A DNA stretch of 64,000 nt from Cliona cf. orientalis (GCA_963930775.1 OZ005697.1:4114292-4178291); one strand, 5' to 3'. Numbered from the stretch's first letter, positions 32,060 to 44,788 are shown. Notes: generated from the letters alone by a model not told the origin. Numbers and translations are program-made.

Positions 32060-33975
32060 ATGAAATTTTTGAAGGTGGTGATCATAATATTATTATTACA
32101 GTTTCAGTCAGTGTCACATCATGCAATTGCCTTGTCAATGTACGCTCAATTTTCTCCAAGAGATAGTCATGTTCTGTTGAATCAAAACAGCTCTGATCAC
32201 GAGTGCCCATCAGTTTGGTTTGAGTACAATCAGGTTACACATGATTGTCAATGCATAGGTTATCTATTTGTGAATTGTGAAGGAGAAAATGTGTATGCTG
32301 ACATTCGTCACATATTGACGTATGATTCTACTAGAGGAATAATCTCTGCTGTTAAGATGAGGCATAAATACTTGGAAGGCTACAATTTGACAGTCACAAA
32401 AGATATGGATCAACTGGTATACTGCTGCCGAATAATATCACTGAACTCAATTCGTACATGTGTGGACCTCTGAATAGGGAAGAGTACTTGTGCAGTAAAT
32501 GTAAAAATGGATATGGACCACCTGTGATATCTGAGTCAGCATCATGTGCAAATGTGTGCTATTTGTGCAAAGATGCGTGGATTACGAAAGATTTATTTCT
32601 CTACCTTTCTCTCAATTTTATTCCTCTCACTCTGTTCTATCTTCTCATTCTTGTATTTCAAGTTAGGCTTACCTCTGCTCCAATGACATGCTTCATCATG
32701 TACAGTCAGCTAATGGTTTTGGGATTCTATGAAGAATGTGGCATCAAATCTGCTATTTCAGAGACTGTATTTAGTCAGATAAAGTTTATGGACAAGGGAA
32801 ATACTCTTAGAACGGGTACTAAGATTCTTCTTACCATATACGGGGTATTTAATCTTGACTTCTTTCACTACATTTTGCCTCCATTTTGCATCAGTAGCAG
32901 GTTAAGACCTATTCATGTCTTCTCTCTAGGCTACATATCAGCGTTCTACCCTTTCCTACTAATACTCCTCACATGGTTTTGCGTTGAGCTCCATGGTCGT
33001 AACTTTAGACCAATCGTGTGGCTATGGAGGCCATTTCATGAATGTTTTGTTCAACTAAGGAGAGGCTGGAACACCAAAAGTGATCTCATCGATGTCTTTG
33101 CTTCTTTCTTTCTCCTTTCCTACAGCAAAGTTGTGTATCAGATTATGTTAACTTTTGATTCTGAAGAGATAATAAGTCATTCTTTGATGGATGGCAAAAA
33201 ATCTCGTGCATATGTACTCAGTGCTGATCTTAGTACCTTGACGCTTACGAGATCTGATGGTTATATGATTTTTATGGTCTGTTTTTCGGCTCTTTTGGTT
33301 GTCTTATTCGTAGTCTTGCCGATATTTTTGCTGTGTTTTTATCCAACAAAAATCCTTCGAAATATTCTCTCAAAGTGTTTGAGCAGCAGATTACTTATTT
33401 TCCTTAACACTTTCATGGAGAAATTTCACTATAGTTACAGAGATGGATTAGATGGTACAAAAGACATGAGGAGCTTTTCAGGAATCTACTTTCTTCTCAG
33501 AATAATTATTTACTCTGCTGAGGCTTTTAGCAGAGCAACTATCAATGTGGATCCACATTTTGCTCGAGGAATTGTTTTCTCAGTTGCTGCTCTCATCATC
33601 GCTTTAAGTCGACCTTACAAAAGGAAGTACATGAATATCATGGACTGCATCTTGCTATTTCATTTGGCAACCTTCTGCTATATAATAGCATCAACTACCA
33701 GCTTAAATGACAAGCCTGCCGTTTTTCTACCAGTGATGTACGTGATGCTGGCCTTTCCCTTTATGTTCATTTTCCTGCTAGCTATTTACAGAATAACTTA
33801 TGGTGTGTTTAGAAAATGCTTCAGTCAGTGGTCACCACTGCCACAGTGTTCAGTATGTCTGAAAAGTGCAAAAGTTAAAATTGATAGCTATATACATTGT
33901 TATAACAGTTCACCCATTGCATATGTCATCACATCTAGTTTCACTATTGTCTTTGTGCATGTAATCAGAATGTAG
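32060..33975 (+). CDS. Cys-rich multi-span membrane protein (one frame break)
   Basis: Reads from ATG 32060 (signal peptide, residues ~1-24, MKFLKVVIIILLLQF) through a short extracellular part to a stop at 32473 in frame 2. The family continues in frame 1 from about 32400: LPNNITELNSYMCGPLNREE, a CxxC-rich module (LCSKCKNGYGPP, CYLCKDAW), then about 7-8 membrane spans and a stop at 33973-33975. The two frames overlap at 32368-32473, so one base has been gained or lost there. This is either an assembly error, a recent inactivating change or an unseen tiny intron. Conserved stretches include GTKILLTIYGVFNLDFFHY, LRRGWNTKSDLIDVFASFFL and KDMRSFSGIYFLLR. It is intronless or nearly so. The family is expanded here (five other pieces in the window). 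I know similar sponge proteins only as uncharacterised. A receptor or channel role would be guesswork. Confidence 0.75.
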
Positions 33976-33979
33976 CTGA

Positions 33980-34185
33980 GACCCCCCTATACTACATGTA
34001 CAGTTGTGACTATTATTATTTAACTTATTAAGTTAATAGCTGATCATGTATCACTAGCTGCCAAGTCTTGCAAGCATTAGTTACTGTACAGTTTGATCAA
34101 GTGTCTACAAATAATCCTTTCTTCTTTACAGTTTACGGCTACCAGCCAGTAAATGCTAGCTAGAATGAAATTTTTGCAGAGGTTG
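33980..34185. other. Spacer between family members
   Basis: A short AT-rich spacer. The last 40 bases resemble the 5' leader of the gene at 32060 (GAATGAAATTTTTG near 34162), so the duplication that produced the next fragment includes the start region. Confidence 0.4.
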
Positions 34186-34440
34186 TGAGTATACATTGAC
34201 AAGGCAACAGTGTGATGTGACACTACTCAACAGCTCTGATCACAAGTGCCCATCAGTTTGGTTTGAGTACAATCAGGTTACACACGATTGTCAATGCATA
34301 GATCATCTATTTTATAATATTGTGAAGGAGAAAGTGTGTATGCTGACACTCATCACATATTGACGTATGATTCTACTAGAGAAATAATCTCTGCAGTTAA
34401 GATGAGGCATAAATACTTGGAAGGCTATAACACACTAGTT
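34160..34440 (+). pseudogene. Multi-span Cys-rich family, N-terminal fragment
   Basis: A copy of about 32060-32390 of the near-intact gene: it starts at ATGAAATTTTTGCAG (34164) and includes CAGTTTGGTTTGAGTACAATC and ATTCTACTAGAG. It has a frameshift near 34305, lacks the membrane domain entirely and ends in unrelated AT-rich DNA. Confidence 0.75.
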
Positions 34441-34444
34441 ATTT

Positions 34445-35900
34445 ATTTACTGAATCAAAATCTAGGTAATAGCCCCCAACTGTCTGTAGCCATAGTACCT
34501 AACTTATTATAGATTGACAGCTGACTATAGCTATAATATTATGTGAACTAGATACTGGTTGCCAGTATAATATTATGATACTATATATACTTTCATGTAC
34601 CCTAGTATTAAATTAATATACATGACTGTATTAATAATTACTCAACTAACTATGATACCGAAATGCATAATTATTAGCTAGTTAACGTTTATATACACAA
34701 TCTTTGAATTCTGCCATGTTATCAAGAATATAAAAACACTTAATACTAGTTGTGAAGTACTATAATACGTAAAGCTACTCAAAATTGAATGTTTGTTTCT
34801 TCTATAAACCGATAGCAGAACCCCCCCCCCCCCTCCAACCCCCACATCCCTTCCAGAGCCACTGAAGCCATACAAATGCATGCTATCAATACTAAGAGCG
34901 CCATCAAGCGAGGTACTAGCTACTACAGTCAGTTGGGGACTATCAGGTTGATTAATAAATGAGGTACAACACTGGTCACATTATTATCCAAACATATCAT
35001 AGTAGAAGAATGTATACATAATTAAAATTAAGGGTATAGCTTTATTAATATCTGCACATGCTAACTTGTGCCCCCCTTCCCACTCACTCCTGACATCTTA
35101 CTTGAACTGTAATTATAGACAAACTTAGGCATTCCATGTTATAATAATATAGCAAAGAACATGTACACCAGGCACTTGTATATAAATTGATTATTATCTA
35201 AGCATATTATGATAATTAATATGTTGTTGAAAGTCAGTAGATAATCTGTTATTTTTTATAAACTTTCACACGTTCTGAGTAGCTAACAGCATGCAATGAT
35301 AAACCAATACACGCGACTGTACAACTTAACGTTCACACTTGCACATTCTGATTGACTAACAGATGAACAGCAGCAACTAATGAAAGACAGGAGTGGTATA
35401 GCGTCACTGTCGACATGGGATTGTATATTTAGCAGCTAGCTAAGTTATACACTTTATTCTTTATCATAATAATAATTATCTGCATGCGAGTAGATAGCTA
35501 ATCTGCTATTGCTTTCATAAATAATTTTCACACACTTCAAAGTGAGCTTCAATAGATAGTCAATCTGTTATACCCGCCATTTTCACATGCTACAGAAGGT
35601 AGTGTACTTTTAGGCTAAGTAGCTATTATGTAATGTACAGGATGTGATGTCATTGTCATTACTACACTTCTGTAACTTAAAATTCTGTGCACTTTGAACC
35701 TCAGTTTGCATGCATACTATGTCTCTAGCTCATCAAATATGAGAATGAGTACAGGGCAGTCCTGTCCATGCTGCATGGCAGCTATATAGATCAGTGCTAT
35801 AGCATGTAGCATGCCGGCTACAATAAAATTTGCATAAGTAAGAGAAACCTATACAAGTACCCCCGGCACTCAAATTCAGACTTTGCAGCAGTAGCTAAAA
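34445..35900. other. Intergenic; no gene seen
   Basis: AT-rich DNA with a C-run near 34819-34835 and several weak direct repeats. The short minus-strand frame at 34678-34881 is low-complexity (Gly-rich from the C run) and not supportable. Confidence 0.45.
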
Positions 35901-35904
35901 CGCA

Positions 35905-37337
35905 ATGAAGCTTTCAGGGTTACTATTGCTTCAGTGCTTGATAGTACAAATATATCACACTCAGTCTGTCCTTTCCCCATCAACAAGTACTCCCGGTACT
36001 CAAATTGCGCTATCTGTCAGTCAAGTTCATTCCACTCACTGTGTTCTATCTTCTCATTCTTGTATTTCAAGTCAGGCTAACTTCCGCTCTAATGACATGC
36101 TTCATCATGTAGCTACTGTCAGCTGACAGCGATGACAATCTATGGAGAGTGCGGTCTTGGTCTTAGCAACAGTGTTATTAGTTCAATGTAGAAGGTAATC
36201 TCAGAACGGGATCCAAGATTATTCTGACATAGCTAGTATGTTCAATCTCGATTTCTTTCTCCCTGCTTTACCTCCACTTTGCGTTAGTAGCTACCTGGTT
36301 AAGACCTATTCATATCTTCTTTCTTGGTTATGCATCAGCCTTTTATCCTTTTATTTTAATATTTCTTACATGGCTTTCTATTGAGCTCCATGGTCGTAAC
36401 TTTAGACCAATCGTGTGGCTATGGAGGCCATTCCATGGATGCTTCACTCGACTAAGGAGAGGCTGGAACACCAAGAATGATCTCATCGATGTCTTTGCTT
36501 CTTACTTTCTCCTTTCCTACAGCAGAATCATGTATCAGATTATGCTGACATTTAGTTTTGTAGACACAACCGATTACTCATTGACAGATGGGCACACAAC
36601 TCACAATTATGCGCTCGAGTATGATTTTAGTACCATTATACATAAATTTAAGACAGCAGATCCCATTTTCCTTTTTATGGCTTGTTTTGCAGCAATTTTG
36701 TCTCTTCTGTTCGTCATTTTCCCCATGATTTTGCTTTTTCTTTATCCAATAAAAACATTCCGAAGGCTTCTGTTAACAAACTGCATACATAATAGCCTCT
36801 GGATATTTCTCTATACTTTCATCAAAAAATTTCATTTTTGGTACCGAGATGGACTCAATGGTACGAAAGACATGAGGAGCTTTTCAGGGATTTATTTTCT
36901 TTTGAGGGTACTAATTTACCTTGCTGGGGAGATAAGTAGGGTAACTCTTAAATTTAATCCACCCCTCGTTGAAGGATTCGTATTTTCTGTTACAGCTCTT
37001 TTCATTGCTTTAAGCAGACCTTACAGAAAAACTTGCACGATATCATGGACAGTATCTTACTTTTGCATAATATGGCAACTATTTGCTACTTAAGAGAATC
37101 TCTAGATGACTCCATTAACAGGCCACGTTTTTTTTTTTTGCCGTTAATGCAGCTAATAATTCTCCTTCCATTTCTGGTTGCTTTCGCATTAACCACTTAT
37201 AGGTTGATTTGTGGATCCGGAACTCTTCAATACCTTCCAGGATCATTATTAAAGTGGTTAAAGAAAGCAAACCTTTACAGTCAAGATTTAGCATCTCAAA
37301 ATTTAACCACCCATCAGTGGGACAATAGCAGTACCTG
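35905..37337 (+). pseudogene. Multi-span Cys-rich family, decayed copy 4
   Basis: ATG 35905 opens a signal-peptide-like MKLSGLLLLQCLIVQI, then sequence jumps at about 36025 to the region equivalent to 32610 of the near-intact copy, so the Cys-rich module is deleted. Stops follow to about 36400. A long open stretch, 36413-37093, preserves LRRGWNTKNDLIDVFASYFL and KDMRSFSGIYFLLRVLIYLA. A further frame change near 37035 leads to 37033-37338. At least three frame disruptions plus the deletion argue for a pseudogene, though the long open segment suggests recent loss. Confidence 0.8.
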
Positions 37338-37344
37338 AATCATA

Positions 37345-38580
37345 TATTATTTTGCTAGACTTAAGGTCGTAAATTTAATGTTGTGCAAATAATATTATTA
37401 GCAAGTTTAGATTGCTGATTACAAACATTTGTAGCTTCTGTGTTAGACATGGAACATCATGATAATAAATTAAACTTTTACAACATTCACTCTTATCATC
37501 ACAAACAACGGATGAACTCACAATACTATGAAGCTTTGTGCTCCCCAGAGTCTCCACATGTATTGTAATATTATTACAATAATAAATAATACAAGATCTT
37601 CCTTGGCCTGCCTGGATTGGGATTGGTGTGACAGAGATTGAAGTGGCTGTGTGACATGGAGAGAGAGAGAGAAGGAATGAACTTCCTGATTATAATATTA
37701 TTACGTTGTCGGGATTATCACCTCTGGCATTTGCAGCTGAAAACTGCCGTAAGGTCTTGGGCATATAGCTAGCTATGACTTAGGGGTCACCCAGGATCTC
37801 CCTTGAATACAGGATAAAGCCTGTACCTCCACTACAGGTTGACTTTGGTCCCCTGTGACTGTGTCGGACACAGAAAGCCTAACTGGCTGCGGTAATGTCC
37901 GCAGTCTACCTGACCAGCGTTCCAGCCTATAGAGCTCGGAAGGTATGGGGAGGATGGGGTTAGCTATATTTTTTTTCATTCCACCTGAAACAATGCTTGC
38001 AGTTAGTTACGAGTTACAACTTGATGCATCACTGACCAGAGCTGGCGGGAGGTCTGATACACATGACTAGCTTGTAGTTACCAAGATAACATGCAAATAA
38101 TATAACATTATATCTAATTAATAGTCACAACAATCATTGAATAATTATGTTAGATGTTACAATCATGGAATAATGTGCATGAGCTAGTACCATGGTTAGC
38201 TACATCTATGAAGGTGAAAGGTCAACCTCCACTGTGTGACGACCCTTACTCAATAGAGCTGGAACCACCTTCTATAACATCATGGGAGTGAAGGACCTGT
38301 GAACCATCTTAGCTCCAATCAAGAGAGAGAAGAGTCTAATGGACTTAGCTGGCCAGGCTGGCTGTGGATCTGAGTGGATGGGTGTGTCAGGCTGAGACTA
38401 TATAGCTACCAAGGTGACGTCCTTACGTATACTGCAAACGTTCTAATTACAGCGCCAAAAAATTATTCAGAATTGCGCTTGGTGCTCCCATTAGAATCTT
38501 TGAGGTGCCAGTTTTCATATCTCTGACTGTACTTTGCGCTATAATTAGAACGATAATAATATTATCCAATGCCAGGTGGC
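37345..38580. other. Intergenic; no gene seen
   Basis: AT-rich, with a short (GA)n near 37658-37675 and no recognisable exon. The minus-strand frames at 37375-37557 and 37773-37979 are short and unlike any family I know. Confidence 0.45.
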
Positions 38581-38585
38581 GCTAA

Positions 38586-39003
38586 GGCCATTCCAAATTG
38601 ATAAGTTGTTTATCGGGCTACCTTCTCAAACACTTAGGGTCGGTAGGTAGGCTTAAAAAAGAAAATAGAAATATGAATATCGATCATTATAAAAGGATGT
38701 GATGTCATACATAATACATACAAAACGTGACCCAGCTTCTCCAACAAGGCACCAGAATTGTCACTCCAATCGCATTTTACGATCGTTTGCCTCTTCGCTA
38801 CTGTAGCTCCCCTAAAACCACCACACTGGGCCTCGCATAACTGCTAGCGGCAGCCATCTCTCCTTTCTCTCCGTTTCTCTTAGGCACGTGCTTGAAACCA
38901 TATATCTGTTTTCTAATTACCCGAAAATTTTCATTTGTAAATTGAAATACCAAAAGTTAGGGTCGGTCGGGCCTGATAAACAAGCAATCAATTTGGAGTG
39001 GCC
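38586..39003. mobile_element. Harbinger-like MITE, copy 2, intact
   Basis: 418 bp. Terminal inverted repeats of ~54 bp: GGCCATTCCAAATTGATAAG at the left, ATCAATTTGGAGTGGCC at the right, each with an AGGGTCGGT motif about 40 bases in. TAA flanks both sides (38583-38585, 39004-39006). It is the uninterrupted counterpart of 4381-5395 and gives the empty site for the hAT-like insertion there. Confidence 0.85.
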
Positions 39004-39469
39004 TAACATTAGAACGGCACTGTAATTAGAACTTTAATTTACTGTACAGGCTCGGATCCTAGCTGTCCTATGCTAATTAATAATATAACTTATGCAATAT
39101 TCCTTCTGGGAAGTTAAGTTATAGCTATCTACTTCATACAATTAGCACTCCCTCCCTCCACCCCCCTCCCCCCACCCAAAGCCATCTCCCACCATTTACT
39201 GCCATAGCGTCCCCATGCACTCACCACCCAAAATTTAATATCAAAGGCTACTCAGTGCAGTTAAGGACTGTCTCATCTGTGTTCATCAATGAAATATGCA
39301 CATTTTCAGGAGCTAATACTAGTGCCTTGTGTGACAATTGAGTACTGATCATGATATTGAAATTAAAGCCCAACTCTAGTACTTTCATAATATGAAACAA
39401 TAAACCACAAATATCTAATCAATTAAGCGGTATAACCGCGATTAGCCACGCCCTCTGAAACATTGTTTG

Positions 39470-39768
39470 TAGTTTTCCAACATTGTTCCTGTCAGATTTT
39501 TCTTACCTTAAGTAGACAACGTTAAATCTAAGCTGCTTTTCTTGATTTTCACCGAGGGAGATTCGGAAATAACATCGTGTTAAGAAAATAATTGCAAAAA
39601 ATGCCTTTTCAGCTACCCTGACGGTACGATCTTTCGCACACGCCCACAAAGCGGAGCGAGCAATCAACTGCTCCCTCGGCAGATCCTCGATAAATATCTG
39701 GAAGTTTAGCTTTCCATCATTCAAACTGCGAAACAACCCCTGGAACAATGTTGGAACTCGCAGAATGA
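39470..39768. mobile_element. Possible short TIR element
   Basis: AGTTTTCCAACATTGTTCC near 39470 and GGAACAATGTTGGAACTCG near 39740 are inverted repeats of about 17 matching bases. The minus-strand frame between (39503-39748, 81 codons) has no domain I recognise. This could be a MITE or a small unknown gene; support for either is weak. Confidence 0.35.
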
Positions 39769-39769
39769 A

Positions 39770-40520
39770 AAAAATTGCTCGATTATTGCAGTTATGCGGC
39801 TACACAGCCGTGGCTTGTACTACGCCACTATCGGGTGATGTCACGTCTAACCACTTAATTGGCCACAAACATGCACGCTAAGTGGCCGTTAGTACGGCGC
39901 GCGCGATAAGACTTGAGACAGTCCTTAAAGGCACTGAGTAGGCATGGGTGAAGTCTAACCTTGTATACTGTCCTCACTATCATGTATTATGTGCATGTAG
40001 AGTAGATCATCGAAATCCGGACGGTTTTTATAAAGCAACCCATAACTTTCGGACATAACAATAATTTTAAATGATAGAGTACTCAGTAGATAGAGCTACC
40101 AGTCAGCTAACGAATGACGCAAACCGTATATCCCAATCTTTGTTGCAACGCGTGCAAATTGTGCTCAAAGATACAGTGTTACAAATTTATAAACCGGACC
40201 TCCGCTTCAAATCTTGGACATGCTTGCATATTCTATCTTGGTGATGATCAGAATCGGTCAACGCTGCTACAGGTACATGCACTAGCAGCTAACTTCGGTC
40301 CACCATTTCGATTGTGTTTAGCCACGCCCACCAGTGGGACTCCACCCAGTCATTTTCGATGAATCGGACGCAAATAGAGGATGACTACTGACTAGCTCCA
40401 CTTGTAAGCTAAAGAAAGTTGTAGGAAGCATGGAATCATTTAGTATATGGCCTACCATGAGTGTGATTCCGACCAAACTCATCTAAAACCGCATTTCCGG
40501 GATTCGACGATATCCGATGA
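39770..40520. other. Intergenic 3' of ankyrin gene 2; no gene seen
   Basis: No supportable exon. The plus-strand frame at 40114-40362 has scattered cysteines but no start context, splice signals or recognised domain. Confidence 0.4.
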
Positions 40521-40528
40521 TTGGTAAA

Positions 40529-40626
40529 TTACTCTACATGTGGTATTGGTTGACCAGATTGATCTTCATCAGCTGTGTAGCAGGGAGGCTTCATAGAATC
40601 ACTCGGGAACTGCTGTAGCTGGTAAC
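40529..40626 (-). CDS. Possible alternative 3' exon of ankyrin gene 2
   Basis: Follows an excellent acceptor (T-rich, TTATTGTGCAG) and stays open in one frame to TAA at 40531-40529, encoding YQLQQFPSDSMKPPCYTADE and a short tail. It needs a phase-1 donor; I see no GT donor in the preceding exon, which already ends in its own stop. It may be an alternative exon, a relic, or chance. Confidence 0.3.
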
Positions 40627-40673
40627 CTGCACAATAATATTTTTATTTTGATTAGTACATAGCTAGCTATTTA

Positions 40674-43600
40674 TTATCTGCAAAACTCGCTTTGATAGGT
40701 CGACAACAAGCCATCTGCAATATCTACATGTATAGCATTCTCTGAAACGATATTGAGGAATTTAGTAAATTTTTCTGGGGCTATCTGAATTTCCTTCGTC
40801 ACTGCTTCGACCAGGATAGCAGCCTTTCCAGCTGGGGTATCGTCATTGGACATTTTGAGCTGTACATCGTGCTGAATGAAACTTGTGCTGAAAAGAACTG
40901 CAGCAATAAGGTCTGGATCACGGCTGGTCGATGGCTGCATGATGATGAACCAGCAGCTGGACCATCTCAATATTGCCTTCAAGACTGGAGGTATATAGGG
41001 GGGACTGTTCTCCCTAGAGAGAGAAAATTGTGGATTCATGTTGTCACATGAAATCTCCAAGAATGATGAAGCTATCCATGCACATGCATGTTAGCTTGAG
41101 ATGTGCTGCTCCATTGCATATTATTATCTTTATATTACTTACACATGCAGTGCTGTACCTTATTGATGTCCGCCCCATGGGCCAGGAGCAGCTCCACTAG
41201 CCTTGGGTGGTTGTTTTTAGCAGCAAAGTACATTGGTGTGAACCCATCCTGCATCAGAAATATATCCAGGGTAAGGCAAATCCAACAAACCCCTCCTACT
41301 GTATGTATACGTACTATAGTAAATTTCCCTCTCTACAAGGACACACACTGAAATAAGGACACTATCTAGGCTCCAAGCTAGATAGAGTGGTATCCAGAAC
41401 TATCCCCTAAAACAAGAGTATACTAGAACTCTGTAGAGCACATACCCTGCACACACATTACGCAATCTGTAGTGCCACTTTTGTGTGCATAGACTAAAAT
41501 TTGTGAAATTGGAAATGCTGCTTTAATATAGTTGTATGATAATATCCGAGCCAAAAATCCAATGATTCTCTCTCTGCCCCAGACCTAGAGACCTAGACTA
41601 GGAAGATATGAACTGCTATAACCTACATTTTGATGCATTCAGCTATCTTATTAATACATTCTGATTCGGTTCCACAGGGCATCACATTTCAGTCAGCGGA
41701 TAGCTACATGTAGCAGCACAGCCTAGCCAAACCAAGTCACAAGCATTTAATATTTCGACATTACTTACAAGTTCATGTTACCAGGCCACTAGGCACTGTG
41801 TTGTTAGGCGTGGCTATATGGCTAACAAAAAGACACTATTTTGTGACGCTCATGGATCGTGTCCCTCGATTCAAAGCAAACTGAAGCCAATTTTCACCAT
41901 GCCAAATTCGATTGATTCATTACGCTTACGAGTTGCTCAGGTGCCTAGATCTCGAGATATGGCAATTTTTGTGCTAACGACAACAACAACAGCAATGATG
42001 ATATGACCAATTATTTTACCCCTTGCACATGCGCGCGGGGTAATAGTATGAAGGCACCTCACTAATCATGATCAGGACATAGCTGTCCCAGGAGTGACCA
42101 CAACAGAGAGTTATGCACACAGTAAAACAGAGTCATGTTGCTCCAAATTGAGCTCACTATTTGCATATGCATCGATGCTCTATGATGGCCATGTACATAA
42201 TAATAGAGAAGCCTCCATCTTGCTCTAAACTGAGCATACCATTCTACCATGCTGACCCGATGATGGACATACAATGGTCTCACTTTACTAAAGTAGTTCA
42301 TATCAGCTCCGTGGTCGATGAGTAGAGCTGCTGGATCATAACAACCCTGGGAACAGGCACCAAACAGGGCTGTTTCTCCAAGTTCATCCTGCATGAGTTG
42401 TGGCAATGCAACAAATTGAAGCACTATAGTGCAAAATCCTCGGCGCAATAGTAATAGCAATAGCTAGTCTGCCTGTTGCAAATTTGCAAGCTAAGCCAAG
42501 CAACACTGTCACTATACAGTGTAGTTGTAATGCACTGATACCGCGTATCGATTGCATGCGATTAGGTAATATCTATTACATAATTATAATTTCATGGATG
42601 CCACAAACATTCTTGAATTACTCTGGGAGATCAGTAATCATTAAACTATTGCCCAGTTTTCTAAGCAATCATGCTGGAGCTACAAATGTGTGATCAAAGA
42701 TGACATCATAGGCATCCTACTGTCAATGACTAGCAATGACTATAGCAAGTACAAGCATCAATGTCTGTATACATGTGTTACTGTGTCTCACATCATTTGG
42801 TAGATCCACTGCAGCGTGGTGACGCAGGAGCAGTAGAACAATCTGGGTATGTCCTTTAAAGCTTGCTTTCCAAAGAATTGATGCTCCTTTCTGTAGCATG
42901 TGAAGGAGAGAGTTGAGTGAGACACTAGAGGACAGTGATTGAATGTGAGCAGTGGGAAGAGCTAGCCTGGGAGCTGAACAATGACCACTTCCTCACTATG
43001 TTTTAAACTAGCTAGTGCTGGCAAAAGTTGTCCTCACAGGAAAATCCAAAACATAGTACATACAAATTCACCAGTTATCATTGGAAACCTATAATCACCT
43101 TATTTCTGTAGTTCACATCTGCCCCATTCTTCACTAAAATCTCAGCAATATGGAGATGGCCATTGTTCACCGCTGTCACCAAAGCCGTTTCCCTGAATTC
43201 ATCCTGTACAAGACAATGAAAGACAGTAGCTAATTCTGCTATAGTAATTTTTCCATAAAATATAATAATGTACCTCACCTTTGTTGCCATGTCAATATCG
43301 GCATGATACTCAAGAAACAACTCAACGAGGTCTTGCCTCCCATGATAGCTGACATACCAGAGGGGATGGTTGCCACGCTAACATACAGAACAAGACGTCA
43401 ACACAGATACTTGTCTATTGCCATGCAGTGGCACCTACTTGGTCATAGATATCAGGATCTACTCCCTGAGCTAGGAGAGATGAGAAATCTCTGATATCTG
43501 CAGTTTCATCAACACAGAGCTCCAAAAATGTCTCCTCTTTAGCAGCCTGGGATATAGAAAATGGACAAGCCATGCATATGTTTTTAATAGTTAGTGAAAA

Positions 43601-44788
43601 TTTTAATAATTATCTACCTATAAATGCTGATACAATTATCCCAAAACCTAGTTTTCTTCCTTGAAATTTCTTTGTACTTAGGTCATGCCTACTTAATGTC
43701 ATGCTTCTTGGACATGCAGATGGGAGGTCGAGGCTCAGATAGGGTTGGTCAGTAGGCAAAAAAGTAAAAAACAAACAAACAATGAATCTCATTAGAAAGT
43801 CATGGATATCAATAAGATTCACCGTGCGCTGTGCTTGCTTCATCAAGACTAGACCAGGACACACAGGGTACTAAGCTTTGGCAAAATATGACAATCCTTC
43901 ACTGTTTGGGGGAAGCTCTTTTTTGCTGACACCAGATACTTGCACTGCTATTAGTCAAATTGAACACTGCTGTGGGAGTGGTCTAGTCGCTCAATCGAGC
44001 ATGCATTGTGGTCACATGATTGTGGCTTTTATTTTGGAAATCTCCAAAAATACTGTCAGTGGATCCAAGAAACATGAAATTAAATTGATGTAGCCTCACC
44101 ATTTGTTTCTCATCATAGATGATGACATCATCAATCGAGACAAGGACTATCCCATGGCTTCGGAAGAACTTTGACCTTGGAAGGATGGTGTCGGCGATAT
44201 GTTGTGGCACTCTCCATGTTACCTCCAGGCTGCCCACTACTATCCTATCAATGACTGCCGTCAGAGAGGGAATCTCGTACTCCTCAGCAAAAGACTGCCA
44301 CAGCTTCACAACATAGTCTAATGAAACCTGCGATATCTTTCGCTCAAGTTGAAGCACCACCTTGATCTTCTTGAAATGTTTTGGTCTGAGCTTTGCAGAC
44401 GGTTGATCACATTTCCCATCAGAATCATCAGCGGACAAATTCTGGTACTCGATATAATCAATAAGCTTTGTTGTGAGGTAGAATCCAGAGAGACAGGCCT
44501 TATATGCTTTCATAAGGTTCCCCACTTCTTGATCACTCGATAGAAACTTGTTGATCAGTTGCTCCAAAGGGCTGAAATGATGATAATCCCACAAATCATT
44601 GAGGGTGATAGTAGTAAATAATTTCTCCAAATTGAACGTCTCAGGAAAATTGCACTTAAAGAAGGTGATTAGAAAGTGCCTCACTCTCCTGATATCACTC
44701 TGGGATTGGAGAGCTGATTGGACTTCGACCACAAGAGTGGAAAAAAGCGCTTTTATTTCGTCCACATTGGAACGAATCATCTCCATAC
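40674..44788 (-). CDS. Ankyrin-repeat protein 2, paralogue of protein 1
   Basis: Exons 5' to 3': 44788-44100, 43546-43439, 43377-43279, 43203-43099, 42890-42792, 42388-42284, 41248-41159, then 41013-40674. The first (229 codons, phase 1 acceptor) is the same conserved domain as in protein 1: LWDYHHFSPLEQLI, IPSLTAVIDR, a GSLEVTW core and FFRSHGIVLVSIDD. Seven ankyrin exons follow, phase 0, 90-108 bp (for example DEFRETALVTAV..., DGFTPMYFAA...). The last exon starts a repeat (GEQSPLYTSSLEGNIEM) and would hit TGA at 40920. Removing a 34-bp GTGATC...TTTTCAG stretch (40921-40888) restores the frame into a helical segment (KAAILVEAVTKEIQ, PEKFTKFLNIVSE) resembling a CARD/death-fold, ending at TAA 40676-40674. 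Fewer repeats than protein 1. An upstream linker exon is at 47671-47609; no Death-domain exon was found. Confidence 0.8.
41760..42045. repeat. Dispersed repeat family C, copy 3
   Basis: Contains CAAGTCACAAGCATTTAATATTTCGACAT, AATTTTCACCATGCCAAATT, AGATCTCGAGATATGGCAAT, an ACGACAACAACAACAGC tract and the palindrome TTTACCCCTTGCACATGCGC...GGGGTAA at 42013-42042. It lies in an intron of ankyrin gene 2. Confidence 0.65.
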
